From Ananas comosus (taxonomy: Eukaryota > Streptophyta > Magnoliopsida > Poales > Bromeliaceae): a stretch of DNA of 64,000 bases. The notes beneath the pieces were generated by a model. It worked only from the letters and a program-made list of their open reading frames with translations, was not told the origin of the DNA and made no database searches. A program made the translations under genes and the position numbers. The stretch covers positions 10,980,698 to 11,044,697 of the forward strand of contig NC_033635.1 of the NCBI RefSeq assembly GCF_001540865.1, written 5' to 3'. Of the stretch, positions 39,462-51,579 are shown piece after piece (the stretch's first letter is position 1; each line of letters opens with the position of its first letter).

Positions 39462-40310
39462 CTAGAGAGAGAGAGAGATCGAGATGTAGAGGGCAATGAG
39501 AACCCTAATGAGGGCTCGGCGGTCGGCGAGGCGGAGCCAGAGGCAGACGGCGGTGAAGCTGAGGACGAGGCTGAGCATGCCGCTGGCGAGGCCGATGGCG
39601 ACGATGGCCCAGACGGAGAGGGCGCGGGCGGCGCGCGGGGCGGGCGGCAGCGGGAAGCCGTAGAGGCCCCGGTTGCCGGCGAAGGAGGAGGCGTTGAAGC
39701 GCGGGAGCGGGGAGCCGAGGGAGCGGTTGGCGAGGAGGACGGGGACGGGGCCGGAGAGGCGGTTGGAGGAGACGTCGAAGGCGGAGAGGCGGACGAGGAG
39801 GGCGAGCTGGTCCGGGATGGGCCCCGAGAGGAGGTTGGAGTGGAGGTCGATGACGTTGAGGTAGGCGCAGAGGGAGAGCTCCGGGGGGATGGGCCCCGAG
39901 AGGAGGTTGGAGGAGAGGTTGAGCACGGCGAGGTTGAGGAGGAGGGAGAGCTCGCCGGGGATGGGCCCCGAGAGGGAGTTGGACGAGAGGTCGAGGGTCT
40001 GCAGGTTGGAGCAGTTGGAGAGGAAGGGGGAGAGGGACCCCGACAGGGACAGGCCCGCCAGGGACAGCTTGTACACGCGCCCGTTGTTGCACGTCGCGCC
40101 CTGCAGGTACGACGTGAACCCGTTGCAGGGGGACGCGAACGTCGCCCGGCTCCAGTTCCGCAGCGAGCCCCCCGGGTCCGCCAGCGACGCGTGCACCTCG
40201 CTCAGGCACCGCTCGTCGTCCGGCTCAGCCGCCGCCACCGCCACCACCACCGCAAAGGCCATGGCGACGACGACGACGACGACCAGGAGGACGACGAGCT
40301 TGGGAGCCAT
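39462..40310 (-). CDS. RLP44: RLP44-like leucine-rich repeat receptor protein
   Basis: Single exon, 282 residues from the ATG at 40310, the first ATG of the open frame. The protein has an N-terminal signal peptide, a Cys-containing cap ([21 protein letters not shown], then [17 protein letters not shown]), about four LRRs ([19 protein letters not shown] and similar), a [18 protein letters not shown] cap and one membrane segment ([20 protein letters not shown]). There is no kinase domain. This matches Arabidopsis RLP44, a cell-surface protein linking cell-wall state to brassinosteroid receptors. The cytosolic tail is odd: known RLP44 proteins end in a short charged tail, whereas here the last residues ([10 protein letters not shown]) are read from a GAGA microsatellite. 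Very high GC relative to flanks. Confidence 0.9.
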   Translation of the reverse strand: MAPKLVVLLVVVVVVAMAFAVVVAVAAAEPDDERCLSEVHASLADPGGSLRNWSRATFASPCNGFTSYLQGATCNNGRVYKLSLAGLSLSGSLSPFLSNCSNLQTLDLSSNSLSGPIPGELSLLLNLAVLNLSSNLLSGPIPPELSLCAYLNVIDLHSNLLSGPIPDQLALLVRLSAFDVSSNRLSGPVPVLLANRSLGSPLPRFNASSFAGNRGLYGFPLPPAPRAARALSVWAIVAIGLASGMLSLVLSFTAVCLWLRLADRRALIRVLIALYISISLSL

Positions 40311-40479
40311 TATTAGACTATGGAGGAGGAGGAGGAGGACGAGGACGAGGACGACGATGGAGGAGGAGAGGATGGGGAGGAGTGGAGTGGACTGGAGTGG
40401 GGACAAGAAATGGAGAGGAGCAGCTTAAACATTTGCTTTGCTTTGCTTTACTATTAACTAGTTAATAATAGTAATAGGG

Positions 40480-40489
40480 ATATATAAGG
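40480..40489 (-). promoter_or_regulatory. Possible TATA box of the RLP44-like gene
   Basis: The minus strand reads CCTTATATATCCC about 170 bp upstream of the start codon, within otherwise mixed sequence. Position is plausible for a core promoter. Confidence 0.35.
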
Positions 40490-41614
40490 GGGGCGGGGGG
40501 GGCGCGGTGAGGTTACCGCTTCCGCGGAATCGGATGCTTTGGTGCGGATTCGAATCCGGATGAATGGGAAAGACCCTCTCTCTCTCTCTCTCTCTTTCTC
40601 TTATTTATTTATTTATTTTATTTTATTTTATTTTTTTTGGAGAGAGGAAGAGGAAGAGGAAGAGGAAGAAGAGTGACTGCAGGTAAGTAAGTATTAATAG
40701 GAGAGTCAAATTAATTAGAACAGAAAATGGAATAGTAAAAAAAAAAGAAACAAAAACGACTAGCTCCAGCTTAAGTTTGGTGGATACTTTAGAGTAGCTG
40801 ACCAAGCGTATGGGAAGTTGCGACGCTTAAAACTATAATAGTGATAATAAATACGTGACTAATATTGTATAGTATAATATAAAAAGGGAATTTCTTGGGT
40901 GGGGCCTGTACTGTATTAGGCTGTGTAAGAAAAAAGAATACGGGAGAGTAAGTATTATTATTATTAGTTCGGCTACTGTACTGTACTATCGATAGTATCG
41001 AATTTTTTATACTATCGTAATTTTTATTGTTAGACCTATTCATTAATTATTTTTATCCGTTAAATTATATTATTCAACTAATCATCTACTCAATCTTAGA
41101 AAACTCTTATAATTCTAACTAAGAACTACTATTATTTTAACCGTATGTCTCTTTATCTAACAGTTGAAAATTCGACAACAGCAAATGTTTAGTACTACCG
41201 ATAGTATGGTAGCATAAATTCTACATATTATTATAGGCAAGCACAACTCATACAAAGAGTTAAGATATCGAAAAAGAGAAAAATTAAACCATTGTAAGAA
41301 AAGATAATATGAAAGAAAAGAAAACAAAAGATGTAAAGATTAATGCTCAAACCAAAACAGAAAATTCAAGATGCAACAAATGGACGGTTATGATCATTTG
41401 ATCACCGATTGCACAAGGTGTAAATTTTCTACAGTTCCGTGCACAGAAAAATTAAAAGTACCTACACTTTTCGTACACAGAAGCTGTTCCACCGCTCATC
41501 CGTAAATTTGATAACAATCAATCAAATGATGATTTTTAGCGCAATTCAAACTGAGAGCCAAAATTAACCCTCTCATCGAAATATATCCATAACACAACAG
41601 TGCATTTTTTTTTT
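40490..41614. other. Upstream region of the RLP44-like gene, no gene seen
   Basis: Contains (CT)n at 40577-40597 and a GGAAGA array at about 40640-40668. It then becomes AT-rich. No supported open frame. Confidence 0.5.
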
Positions 41615-42052
41615 GGGAAAACTTCAAAAAACCCCTTGTGGTTTCAATTCTTTCACTTTAGTACCCTGTGGTTTAAAATGTATCAAGTTAGTACCCTGTG
41701 GGCTGTGGTTTCTCACTTTATCACTCTAGTACCCTGTAGTTTAAAGTGTATCAAGTTAGTATCCTATGGTTTTGCACTTTATCACTTTAGTACCATGTGA
41801 TTTTAATTTTGTATCAAGTTAGTACCATGTGGTTTTTTAAATCATAGGGTACTAAAGTGATAAAGTATGAAACCACAGGGTACAAAAGTGATAAAATGCA
41901 AAATCACATGATACAAACTTGATATACTTTAAACCACATGGTACTAAAGTGATAAAGTGAGAAACCACAGGATACTAACTTGATACACTTTAAACTACAG
42001 GGTACTAAAATAAAAAAATGTGAAACCACAGGAGGGGTTTTTGAAGTTTTTC
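41615..42052. mobile_element. MITE family A, copy 5, internally expanded
   Basis: Starts GGGAAAACTTCAAAAAACCC and ends GGGGTTTTTGAAGTTTTTC. It contains several tandem iterations of a TTAGTACCCTGTGGTTTAAA-type unit on the left arm and their inverse on the right arm. Both flanks are T-runs, so a 9-T duplication is possible but not informative. The whole element should fold into a long hairpin. Confidence 0.8.
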
Positions 42053-42680
42053 TTTTTTTTTTATTTTTTTTGTTGGGTGACTATGTAGACTGGGTTTATC
42101 GCAAAATTTCTTTCAAACAAGTAGTGCCAATGCCATAATAACCTCGTCATTATTCGAAGAAGACCTTGTAATTTATACAAAGCAACAAACAACCCCCCTT
42201 CCCCCGCTGCAACAAAGAAGGTACCCACCCAGTGCCCCCTTTTTGCCCTTTTCCAAAGAGGGAGTCCCCTCTTGTGTCGCTCTCACTCTTCTGCCACCAC
42301 CTGTCCTACGACCACTTCTCCACACAGTGTCTCTATATTTTCTTTTTTTATTAATAATCTTAAAAAAATATTTTAGTTATAAAAATATTCATCTAAAAAA
42401 TTTATTTACAAAATTAGATTCATACGATAAATAAATTATTACTTTTTAAATATGATAAATCATTTTAACATTTTTTTTCAAAAATATTAAAATTATTTTT
42501 AATATTTAATATTATACATCTTTTAAAATTTAGATGTAAAAAATATATAATAAGGTGATAAATCATTCACCGCTTTTAGATAGCGGTAAATAATTTATCA
42601 CTTTTATGGACCTATTTTTATAAATAAAAATTTTAAATATACATTTTTATATTTAAAAAATTTGTAGACTTAAGTAGCCC

Positions 42681-42712
<32 letters not shown>

Positions 42713-45576
42713 AAAAATAGTGAATACGGTCTAATATTTGACAAAATTATTTGCGGCTCTATATTTTTTTATATTTAAATATTACTCAGATAGTAATATA
42801 TACATGTATTCAAATATGAATATGAATTAGAATTAACATGAATTAGACACAATACAATTAAAATTTTACACTCCTATTCAAACTTTATATACCTATCTTA
42901 TTTAATAAATTATAAAATTTAATAAAATATAAATATAATTTTAACACATAAAATCCATAATAAAATAACTTCTATACGGGACTTTTCTAAAATAATTATA
43001 ATCAAGGAGTTTAATTTTTCTGACTATCTATTATTTAATAGAGTAACATATTTTATTTATGATATGATTTATTTTAGTCTGAAAAAAGACTTTATGGCTC
43101 AGCATAACATTCCATTCTAAGCATTTTAATCACATATCTTATCTACCAAATATACACTTTTTCTAAGATAATTCAAAAAAATACACCGAACAAAATATTT
43201 ATGCATTCAAATAAAGCTTAAATTTAAAAATATGCTAAATAAGATATTTATGCATTTAAAAATAAAAAAGGAACCTTAAAGCTGACAGTTTTAAGGTTCT
43301 TTATTTCTAACAAGAGAGAGAGAGAGAGAGAGAGAGATTCGAAGATGAACGTATTTTGAGATTTGGGAAGTCAATGCTAAATAACTTAATTATAAGTACA
43401 CAAAGGTGTCTACATTACAAATGTCGAAAATACGGATATGCATTAAGCGAAAATTATTGACTTGATTCATGCATACAGTATAAAATGCTATATCGATTAA
43501 TCGATAAATATTACTACTGATCTTACAGTACGGTATTTTCATACATTATTAGTATATCGGCACCTATAATGGGAACAACACTCTAACAAATATTGCCAAC
43601 ACATCAACAGATTTATACGAGCAACATTTCTAAATTTTCAAATCATTCCTCCTTAGTTACTACATTGGTAATTTACAAGAGAGAATTTGTTATTAGAGAT
43701 TCGAAGCATTTTCCCTTGTGAATGGCATTGAAAAATAATTCTTATAGATAAACTTCAAGTTAAGTCCGCCTAATATGCTCTTTTTTGTACTTATAAGTTT
43801 TTAGTTGTTAGATCTATTCTTTGACTATTTCCATCGATTGGATCATACTATTCAACCAACGACCTGCTTAACCCTAGAGACCATTATCATTATAATCGGA
43901 ACCCACTACCATCTTAACCGCACATCCCTTCATCCAACATTCCAAAACTTAAGAGTACAAAGAGATCTACTCATAAGAGTATAGTAGTCTTAACCCTTCA
44001 AGTTATCCTATTTTGGTTTAACACATTTTCACTTTGCCACTCCGATCCAAAAAGTAGTACTTAACTATGAAATTTACCGTGCTTTCATATGGTCATCCTG
44101 TGGTCCAAAAAGTCACAGTAATTTTAATTTTTTTGTTTCACTATAAGAACCTATCATTAAATATGGTACTGCTCCACAAGGGTAAATTAGCATTCACCTT
44201 TTTTTTTTTTGTATCTGGTGATTAATTTCCACCGTTAAAAAAAACCTAACTAAAGGTAAAAAAACAAGAAAAACCAGTATCTTTTGTCTCCACGCCCTCT
44301 TGGAAAATGGAGAAATTGTTCCCCCACAGCAAATCCTTGGATGATGAGACACAAGATCTCCGCTGCCCCACAAAGCACTTCTGGTGGAATGGCTTATACT
44401 TTTTTAGCTGGTTACCGTTATTGCCCGTTTAACATACATAGACATGAGAGGCCCACACAAATAATGCTAGATGCTATGCTATAGTTGTTCTTCCTGTGAA
44501 CTGTCACCAAACCTTAGCCCAGTTGTCCATACTAGTCTACTCTAATTTGGATAAACTGGACCACACTAATCCCTTAATCTTTGCCAATTAAATATTCGGC
44601 ACCTCGAAATTTTTTGTTAGTATTTTATTTTATTCATTATCCTTATTTACCGACGAGGAAAAAGAAGAATTACCAACTGCATTAGGTGCATCTTATGTGG
44701 TCTCTAAATCATACATACTAAAAAGGTCAGCTCGCAGGTGAAATACATTATTGTGAAAATTCATTACTATTGAAACCTTGCATGGCCTAAAAGCAAAATC
44801 TAATCATAAGGTCAAAGAATATATCTGTAAAAACTTATTCGAACATCTAAAGCAGGCGGTTACTTATTTACATGTATATCTCTATAAGATCATAGTTTAG
44901 TCCGTACTCTTTAGAAACATGTTTGTCACATACGCCTGCACCGGCAAATTCTAAACATCCTTTGGTTCTACACATGGAGTGTCCCCTAGCTGTTCCCGTT
45001 TAGTTAAGCACATTCCTAAACACAGGGTACATCTATTAAATACGAGAATAACACATTTCTCATTCTAAATTTTTCTACAAAACAATGAACTCAACTATAC
45101 TTTGCTTAATGGCACAACAAGCACGTTAAGGAAAGAGGATAATGTTAATGACCTCATATGATTTAATGCTATTCGACTTTACCACCTATGTTTCAGCCCC
45201 CAAAACTGATGTTGCTGTTTAAGGCAACTTGCTTCGAGTTACAACTGAAATGCTGGTGAAGTCGAGAACGTGGCAATGACATGACTCATCAAATCACTAC
45301 AAATAAAGATCTTATTGTTTGATCTCATTCATCTGTCTTATTTATATTGGTTTAATAAGGTATATGAATATGAATTGCTTAAGTGAATTTGAAGAGAAAT
45401 CAGACCACTACACAAAGGCTGTCTAATTTTAGTTGTCGAGAATATAAAGCTTCTCTTGTAAGGACATGAAAGGATATCAAATACCAGTAAAGAAGATACG
45501 CTCGACTAAAGTGATGAGATTTACCATCTGTAATAATTAAGCTCCAAATGATTTGGTAGAACATGGACGGGAATGA
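42053..45576. other. Gene-free region of about 3.5 kb
   Basis: AT-rich. It contains (CT)n at 42686-42712 and (GA)n at about 43314-43336. Short open frames (44284-44484 and others) show no family features. The part nearest 45576 is the 3' flank of the next gene. Confidence 0.5.
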
Positions 45577-47925
45577 TCAACCTACAGGTCGGACACCATT
45601 CCACCTGGGGTCGTCATTGTCGATCCTGTGCATATAATTGTATTGATTATTCCTTATATAAGACACACCTGACCATGCTCCACGAACAAGTAGAATGCTT
45701 AAGAACACCATGCTTCCAAACGTGCAGACCACCTACAATTGTTTGCGACAAAATTAGGATTGTAAAGGGTTTTGATAAAAGAAAAGAAGAAACAAAAACG
45801 AGGAATGAAGAATATGAACTTTCATTTTTAGTAATATCCATAAATATGAACTTAGAAAAAGTAAGTAACACAAACTTATAAATGATAATTAATTATCCTC
45901 TTTATCATAAACCGCAAAGTATAGTATTGTTCAGCATGCTAATTCAGAAGAGATATGTGAGGTGGAATATACCAGCTTATTTATGTAGAGATAGATAGAG
46001 CTACTAATAAAGGATCAATCATCAGCTCTTACTTGGGAAACATTTTCAATGGCTACTCTTTGGCTGTATAAGCCTATGAGGACAGCGAGATAGTACTGGA
46101 TAAAAAATCAGGTAAAAAAAAGGAGTAATTTAATCAAGCAGAAATAATTAAAATATGCTTCTGTTGGATTTCATACGAGTCATTACCAAAAATCAGATTG
46201 TAATTTACTAGTTTTCTCTCCCATGCTTTACCTATAAAATAGCCTTAACCCATTTATAGACACAGAAAGTTGATGTACGATCAATCCTCAGAGCAACACG
46301 GTTTCATCCATTTCCAACAACAGGCCAAGCTATGGAGAATCTAAAAGATTTGGAGTCCACTAACTTATCTCCTGAATCATTGGCGAGGAGTATCAAATTA
46401 GACGGATGAGAGTAAGGAATCAGCCAATAGGCTTAAAGAGGCGATTGATGGGCACATCTAAGAACAATTCTCAGAAAGAAAAAAATTAAACACCCGTAGG
46501 TGTAGTTAAAAAGAAAAAAAGTCACCCAAACTGGCTAAGCAATAAAGATATTAGGGCTGATTCACTCCACACTACAAAAGTATAGTCGCCAACATGCAGT
46601 CATTGACTAGTTGGAGCGCAACCAACCCTACGAGGACTTAGAATATCCTAATATTTTTCAATAATAATATTTGTCTTGTTAATCTAAGATTTTCACAATC
46701 CGTAAGACCAATAAGGGGAAAAAACTTCCTGTCTTTTCTACATTTACCTGGTTCACAAGAGAAATTTAAGTCGGAAACTAAATCAAGGACATGCAGGTCG
46801 CAAAGCTCTACCCCCGTTAAACATGAATAAGAAACTCTAAACAGAAGAATCAGTTCAACCAGGAACTAAGGATCAAAGTTAATGATGAAACAGTAGGCTG
46901 CAATAGAAACAGACAAATTGTTCTTTTACTTTTAACCCTACAAACTGCACCCAAACACTCTTGCAATATACTTCATGTAGAAATGAGAAGATGGAACCCT
47001 TAATCCAGAACCTTCTAAGCATGAAGTTGCTTTAATTCATAGGCTATACGTCGAGAGAAGGTAATTTGCATTGATGGAGTCCTTAGATTATTCTCTAGCT
47101 TACTCCTATACCACTATTGTGCTCGCAAAGAGAACGCAATATCCTGTATCAGTTGAGTTGCATAAGACTCTAAACTTGAATAACCCAATGCTCAACACAA
47201 TTCTGGGCAAGCTTTGGCGAAATGGGACTATTAACTACACAAAAATATAAGAAAATTGATTTATTTAGAACATGATACTTCCATTTACCTCAAGAAAGGC
47301 TTTTAGAATCCACAGGAAAGCTAGTATTAGAACTCCATTCACCGAAAAGCGCACCTGAAATCGTTAAGAATCGTCAATTTGAAGTAACAAAGAACCCTAA
47401 ATTCCCCAACAAGCGTACGAGATTGATCTATACCAGCTTGGTGGAGATGGAAGGGGGAAGGACCGATCGAACGGCCCTCCTCGCTCGGCGAGAGACCCTT
47501 CGGAAAACGTTGTGCAGGAACCTCGCGAGGAGATCCAAGCTCCGATCATCATCCTCCTCGTCCTCATCCTCATCATCATCATCGTCATCATCGCCCTCCC
47601 TATCATCGTACCTCTCTCCTCCCGCGAAATCGCCGACCCACGCACGCGCGTCAGGCGCGATCACCACCGCGTCCTACTCAAATCCCCCCATCATCGTCGA
47701 ATCCAAACACGTCGTACATGGAGATGGAGGCGGAGGCGGCGTACCTACCTGGGAGGATCGGGAGGAGAAGCTTCTGGAGGCTTTGAGCGGAGAGGAGAGT
47801 CGAAGCGGGGAGAGGAGAGGGGCCAAAGGGAGGAGATGGAGATCGTGGTAGGGTTTGGGGCGGGGGAGGTGGGAAGGGAATGGGGGAAAGGAGAAGGACA
47901 CGGAGGAGGAAGAAGACGACGCCAT
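45577..47925 (-). CDS. Small plastid-type membrane protein, conserved in plants; first exon uncertain
   Basis: The 3' exons are clear: 47354-47289 (VRFSVNGVLILAFLWILKAF plus LE) and 45732-45577 (VVCTFGSMVFLSILLVRGAW, then SGVSYIRNNQ and a polar tail). They join in frame across a ~1.6-kb intron. The upstream coding block ends at 47434 (RAVRSVLPPSISTKL) and begins with ATG 47925 (MASSSSSSVSFSF...), a serine-rich presequence typical of plastid proteins. Between them the frame meets a TAG near 47672. Removing a 135-bp intron, 47748-47614, restores one frame and gives 192 residues, but its acceptor is weak. Two hydrophobic stretches indicate a membrane protein. The C-terminal segment resembles a small plant-specific family I recognise but cannot name with confidence; no function is assigned. 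Confidence 0.65.
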
Positions 47926-49895
47926 GGGAGAGGAGCAGCTCGAGCTCGAGCTCGAGCCTCGTTATAAGCAACGGTGAACGCTTCCCCTTTTGGGTTGGGT
48001 TAAAAGCGGGTCGGGTTCGAACCGGATCTTTTCTTTGTAAATTGGGTTGGCCCGGCCCATTGCCCACAGCCCAGCTAGGAATATGATTAGAATCGGGTCA
48101 TGTTCTTTTATGGGCCCCCTCATGGTTTATTAGTGTAGTAATCCGTGCGATACGACAGGTAGATAATTAAAAAAAAGATATAAAATATCGATAAAGGAGG
48201 AGGAAACAATGATGAAAGTACAGACGATAAAAGGTGGGATTCATCTTGTCGATAAAGAAAGGTGACAGTCGACGAAAGCAGAAAAGGAATAGGTTGAGCC
48301 AATGCAGAGATGTGATCCGATTCGATTCAAGCAAAAAAAGGAAAACCCAATTTAGTTCAAGCAAAGAAAGAAAAAAAAAAAAAAAATATGGAGGATGGGC
48401 CGATTCGGAGGAGCCTACACTCAACGATGATTAGTTTGGTTTAAGCAAAGAAAGAAAAATCCGATTCGATTCAAGAGAAGAGAAAAATATTTGAAAAACT
48501 TGAGTCGGTTCAGAGTGGACCCCATACCCAACAATGAAGGGAACTTTACTATGTAGAAAATTTAGGAAAAATAATGTATATGTATTGATATAGATATAGA
48601 TAGATCTAGGTATAGATATAGGTATAGATTTGTTTGTTTATCCGTAAATAATTTTCGTGTTGAAAATAACTTTCAATTGAATTAGAAATTAGGTAAAAAT
48701 TACTTTTTTATCGCTGTTTATTTGGTGGTAAGTTAATGACTTTGGAACTGTAGTTATCCAACCTTGTCTATTTGAAAATTTTTATCAGAGTAAAAAATAG
48801 TTATAGTTAATTTTTTATTATTTTTTTTTCTATCTCTTTCTTTTTCGTAATTAGTTTGAAGAAGTGGAGTTGCGCGCGAATTTAATTCATAGCAAACCAA
48901 ACAATGAAAACTCACATTTACAGCTGAAAATAATTTCACCCTCTGCATTTTTGTAAAACAAACATGCCTTAGAAGTACATTTTCACTTCGCCTCACTGTA
49001 GTTCAAAAAGTAGCACTTAACAGCCTTCTAATTTTATTGTTTTTTTAGCATCAAAACTATAACAAAGTGATACTTTTCGCAAATTATAAGCTGAGACAAA
49101 TATACAGTACAATATTTTATCATACTATAATCTGCATACAATGTGCACTTTATCATCTCGTGATTTGCAAAAATAATATCACTTTGTTGCATTAGCAAAC
49201 GTACTTAAAATATTGTATCATTTTATATGTAGTGAGATTACCCGAAAGATTATCAGGAAAGTAATTTTATCTTTGTTTAATATTACTCTCTCCAACTGTC
49301 GCAGTTGGAACTGCGGCCAATTTGGTTGTAATTCCAACTGCTGAATTTAACCCTCCTCGTGTAGTTCCAGCTACAACAGTTCGATTCAAATACATGAAAT
49401 CAAACGGCGAATTTGGATGTGGATGCAGTTACACTTGCAATGCAATTACAATTACGTACAACCAGAGAGTCCCAAGAAGTTTTTTTATCCTCTCAAATCC
49501 TTATACTGAGCATCACCAATAAGTTATCATGTAATTCATTGAGAAAGTATTACAACCTTTTGCTAAACATAACTGATAACTCCCTAGAGACCAATAATTT
49601 TTTCCCAAGTTCTCCAAATACAAGAAATAATACAACACCAATCAAAGATTCAAACATCAACTCCAATCCAATCTAACCCACCCAGTGATCCTCAGTGTAC
49701 TGCATCTTTTATATGAGATATGAAAAAGAGAACAAAAAGAGAGATCAATGGTTAGGGCTATGAAACTGTACAACACTTGTCGGAGAATCCGCCGAGATAT
49801 ACAGCATATCAATTAGAGGGAAATTGCAAGTGCTTTTGCTATTCCACCACCTTCATGGAACCTGATACATCTAAACAAAACTCAAATTACTTAAA
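47926..49895. other. Intergenic region between the membrane-protein and bHLH genes
   Basis: The first part is the upstream region of the membrane-protein gene, with a GAGCTC-type self-complementary tract at about 47936-47957. The rest is AT-rich. The left end of the bHLH 3' UTR falls here. No other gene seen. Confidence 0.5.
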
Positions 49896-51579
49896 CTAGG
49901 ACGTAAAAAGTTTGCGAGAATGGGATTCGAAGCCAAAGTTCAGATTTGTACTGCTGTTCTCTGTTCCGCCGGTCACCGCGCTCGGTATGAAACCCATATG
50001 TATGATGTTTTGAAGTTCGTCGTCCCACAGTCCGGGTATCTGAGACGAATGAAGTTCGAAAAAGATTATCACATCATTCTTTCGCCTTCTTTTCCGCTTT
50101 TCGCGGAGCATTGTAAGGCAAATAAAAGGAAATGCAGCAACAAGATGCTGTATATTACTTGAGAGATGGTGGGGAACTGGGGAATGGATGTCGCAGGAGT
50201 GTTCCCCGGATTTTGGATACCGAACAACATTTCCGGAAGCACGATTCCATTTGGCGACGACCCGTGAAAACTACTCTGAACATTGCTTAATCCCAAACCA
50301 GATCCAAGAAGAGCCGGGCGCATATCTCGTGATTGAAGAATCTATTCAAAAGTTTTTTTTTAAAAAAAGAAAACTCTTTCAATTGTTAAACTACAATTAG
50401 AACATGCGAGGAATTATACTATTAAGGAGAATTAGTTTCCAATTTCTGAACATTTCTATCTCTTACATCTTTAGTCAGAATCTGCTCGAGATTAAAACTC
50501 ATCTCTGGATTCACAGCCGCGAGCTTCATCGATAGGAACTGCAGATTACAAAAGACCTGAATTATTGGCCTAACCATTCAATTAGTCTCAAATTACTTTT
50601 TTAAACAACTAAGATTCGAAAATCGGGGAATGTACCTCGACTTGTCGTTGCAACGACTGCACATAATTGATAATCTCATCAAGCATCATCGCTTTGCCAG
50701 TAATCTATCAAATAAATACCATGTAGAACATACATTAAACAGTAGCCCCTTTCAAACATGTCACAAAATAGTAGGGGATAGATACAAAATTATATGTTAG
50801 GGTTACCTTACTGCAACCTGGAACAAGATCTTGAAGCAGCCTCATTCTTTCGCTAATCTTTTCCCTTCTCACCTGCGATAAAAAAAGAAATTACGCTAAG
50901 AAGGACAAAAGGAGAAAATAAGAACAAATCATGGTTTTCGTAGAATAAAGGCGCACTCTTTCCGCGAGGCTGTGGCTATTGGTCGCTTGGCCGCGCTTTG
51001 CCCTAACATGAATGTAATCATCTTTAGAAGCATCGCCGTCGAAAGTACTCTCTTTAGCTTGATTTCCACTGTGTAATTTTATCTCATCTTTTTCGACAGC
51101 GTTGCTCAGAGACTCCATCTTAACCTCCATTTGCTGAGCCATCATCAAATTCAATTACAAGAAAAAAAGAAGAAGAAGAAAACAGGTAAACAATAAGATA
51201 TTTCGAGCCATATTACTTGAATCCTATCCTGCGGCGTTTCGGAATATATAGAAACACCATCGACGGCGCCTTTTCGTTTCTTTCCTTTGAAATTTTTATC
51301 ATTACTGCGCTTGCTACCCGTAGAAAAATCTAGAGAGGAGAGAAAATTTTGCAGTTCGTCAGTATTGTTTTCAGAAAAGAGAATTTACAGTTTAAACAAA
51401 CTTTTACCGGCCGAGGGATTGTAAAATTGGAGTCTTTGTTGCGTCGCAGAATTATTATACTTTGAAAAACCACTTGGCCCATTAAAGTCCATAGCTTGCC
51501 CGAAGTATTGGTCGCCGAATCGTGCCGAAGAACACGGAGTGTTTACAGAAGAAGCCCCGACAATCTGATCAGATTGCAT
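49896..51579 (-). CDS. bHLH transcription factor, subfamily XII-like (bHLH74-type), 8 coding exons
   Basis: Exons, high to low: 51579-51408, 51329-51217, 51133-50957, 50872-50807, 50704-50636, 50538-50467, 50341-50159, 50039-49896; 996 nt, 331 residues, phases consistent. The basic helix-loop-helix runs [16 protein letters not shown] | [20 protein letters not shown] | [20 protein letters not shown]. It has the His-Glu-Arg pattern of E-box/G-box binders and is interrupted by introns at typical positions. Such proteins bind CACGTG-like promoter sites as dimers in the nucleus. KGKKRKG before the domain is a likely nuclear signal. The C-terminus ([11 protein letters not shown]) resembles the conserved end of bHLH74-like proteins. 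The ATG at 51579 follows an acceptor (TTTTCAG at ~51590), so the leader is spliced. Confidence 0.9.

Noticed and set aside
39505..40209. 234-codon proline/arginine-rich minus-strand frame and several plus-strand frames over the RLP44-like gene
   Set aside because: All overlap the LRR coding sequence in other frames; their composition (Pro/Arg/Gly) is that of shifted GC-rich codons.
40311..40406. N-terminal extension of the RLP44-like protein
   Set aside because: The extended frame starts with TTG; the first ATG is at 40310 and is followed by a normal signal peptide.
40546..40560. GGATTCGAATCC palindrome resembling a tRNA B-box
   Set aside because: No acceptor, D or anticodon arm around it; it is simply a palindrome in the RLP44 upstream region.
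47423..47851. Plus-strand frame with a poly-serine run
   Set aside because: Antisense to the acidic DDDDEDED stretch of the membrane-protein gene; the minus-strand exons join in frame to recognisable downstream exons.
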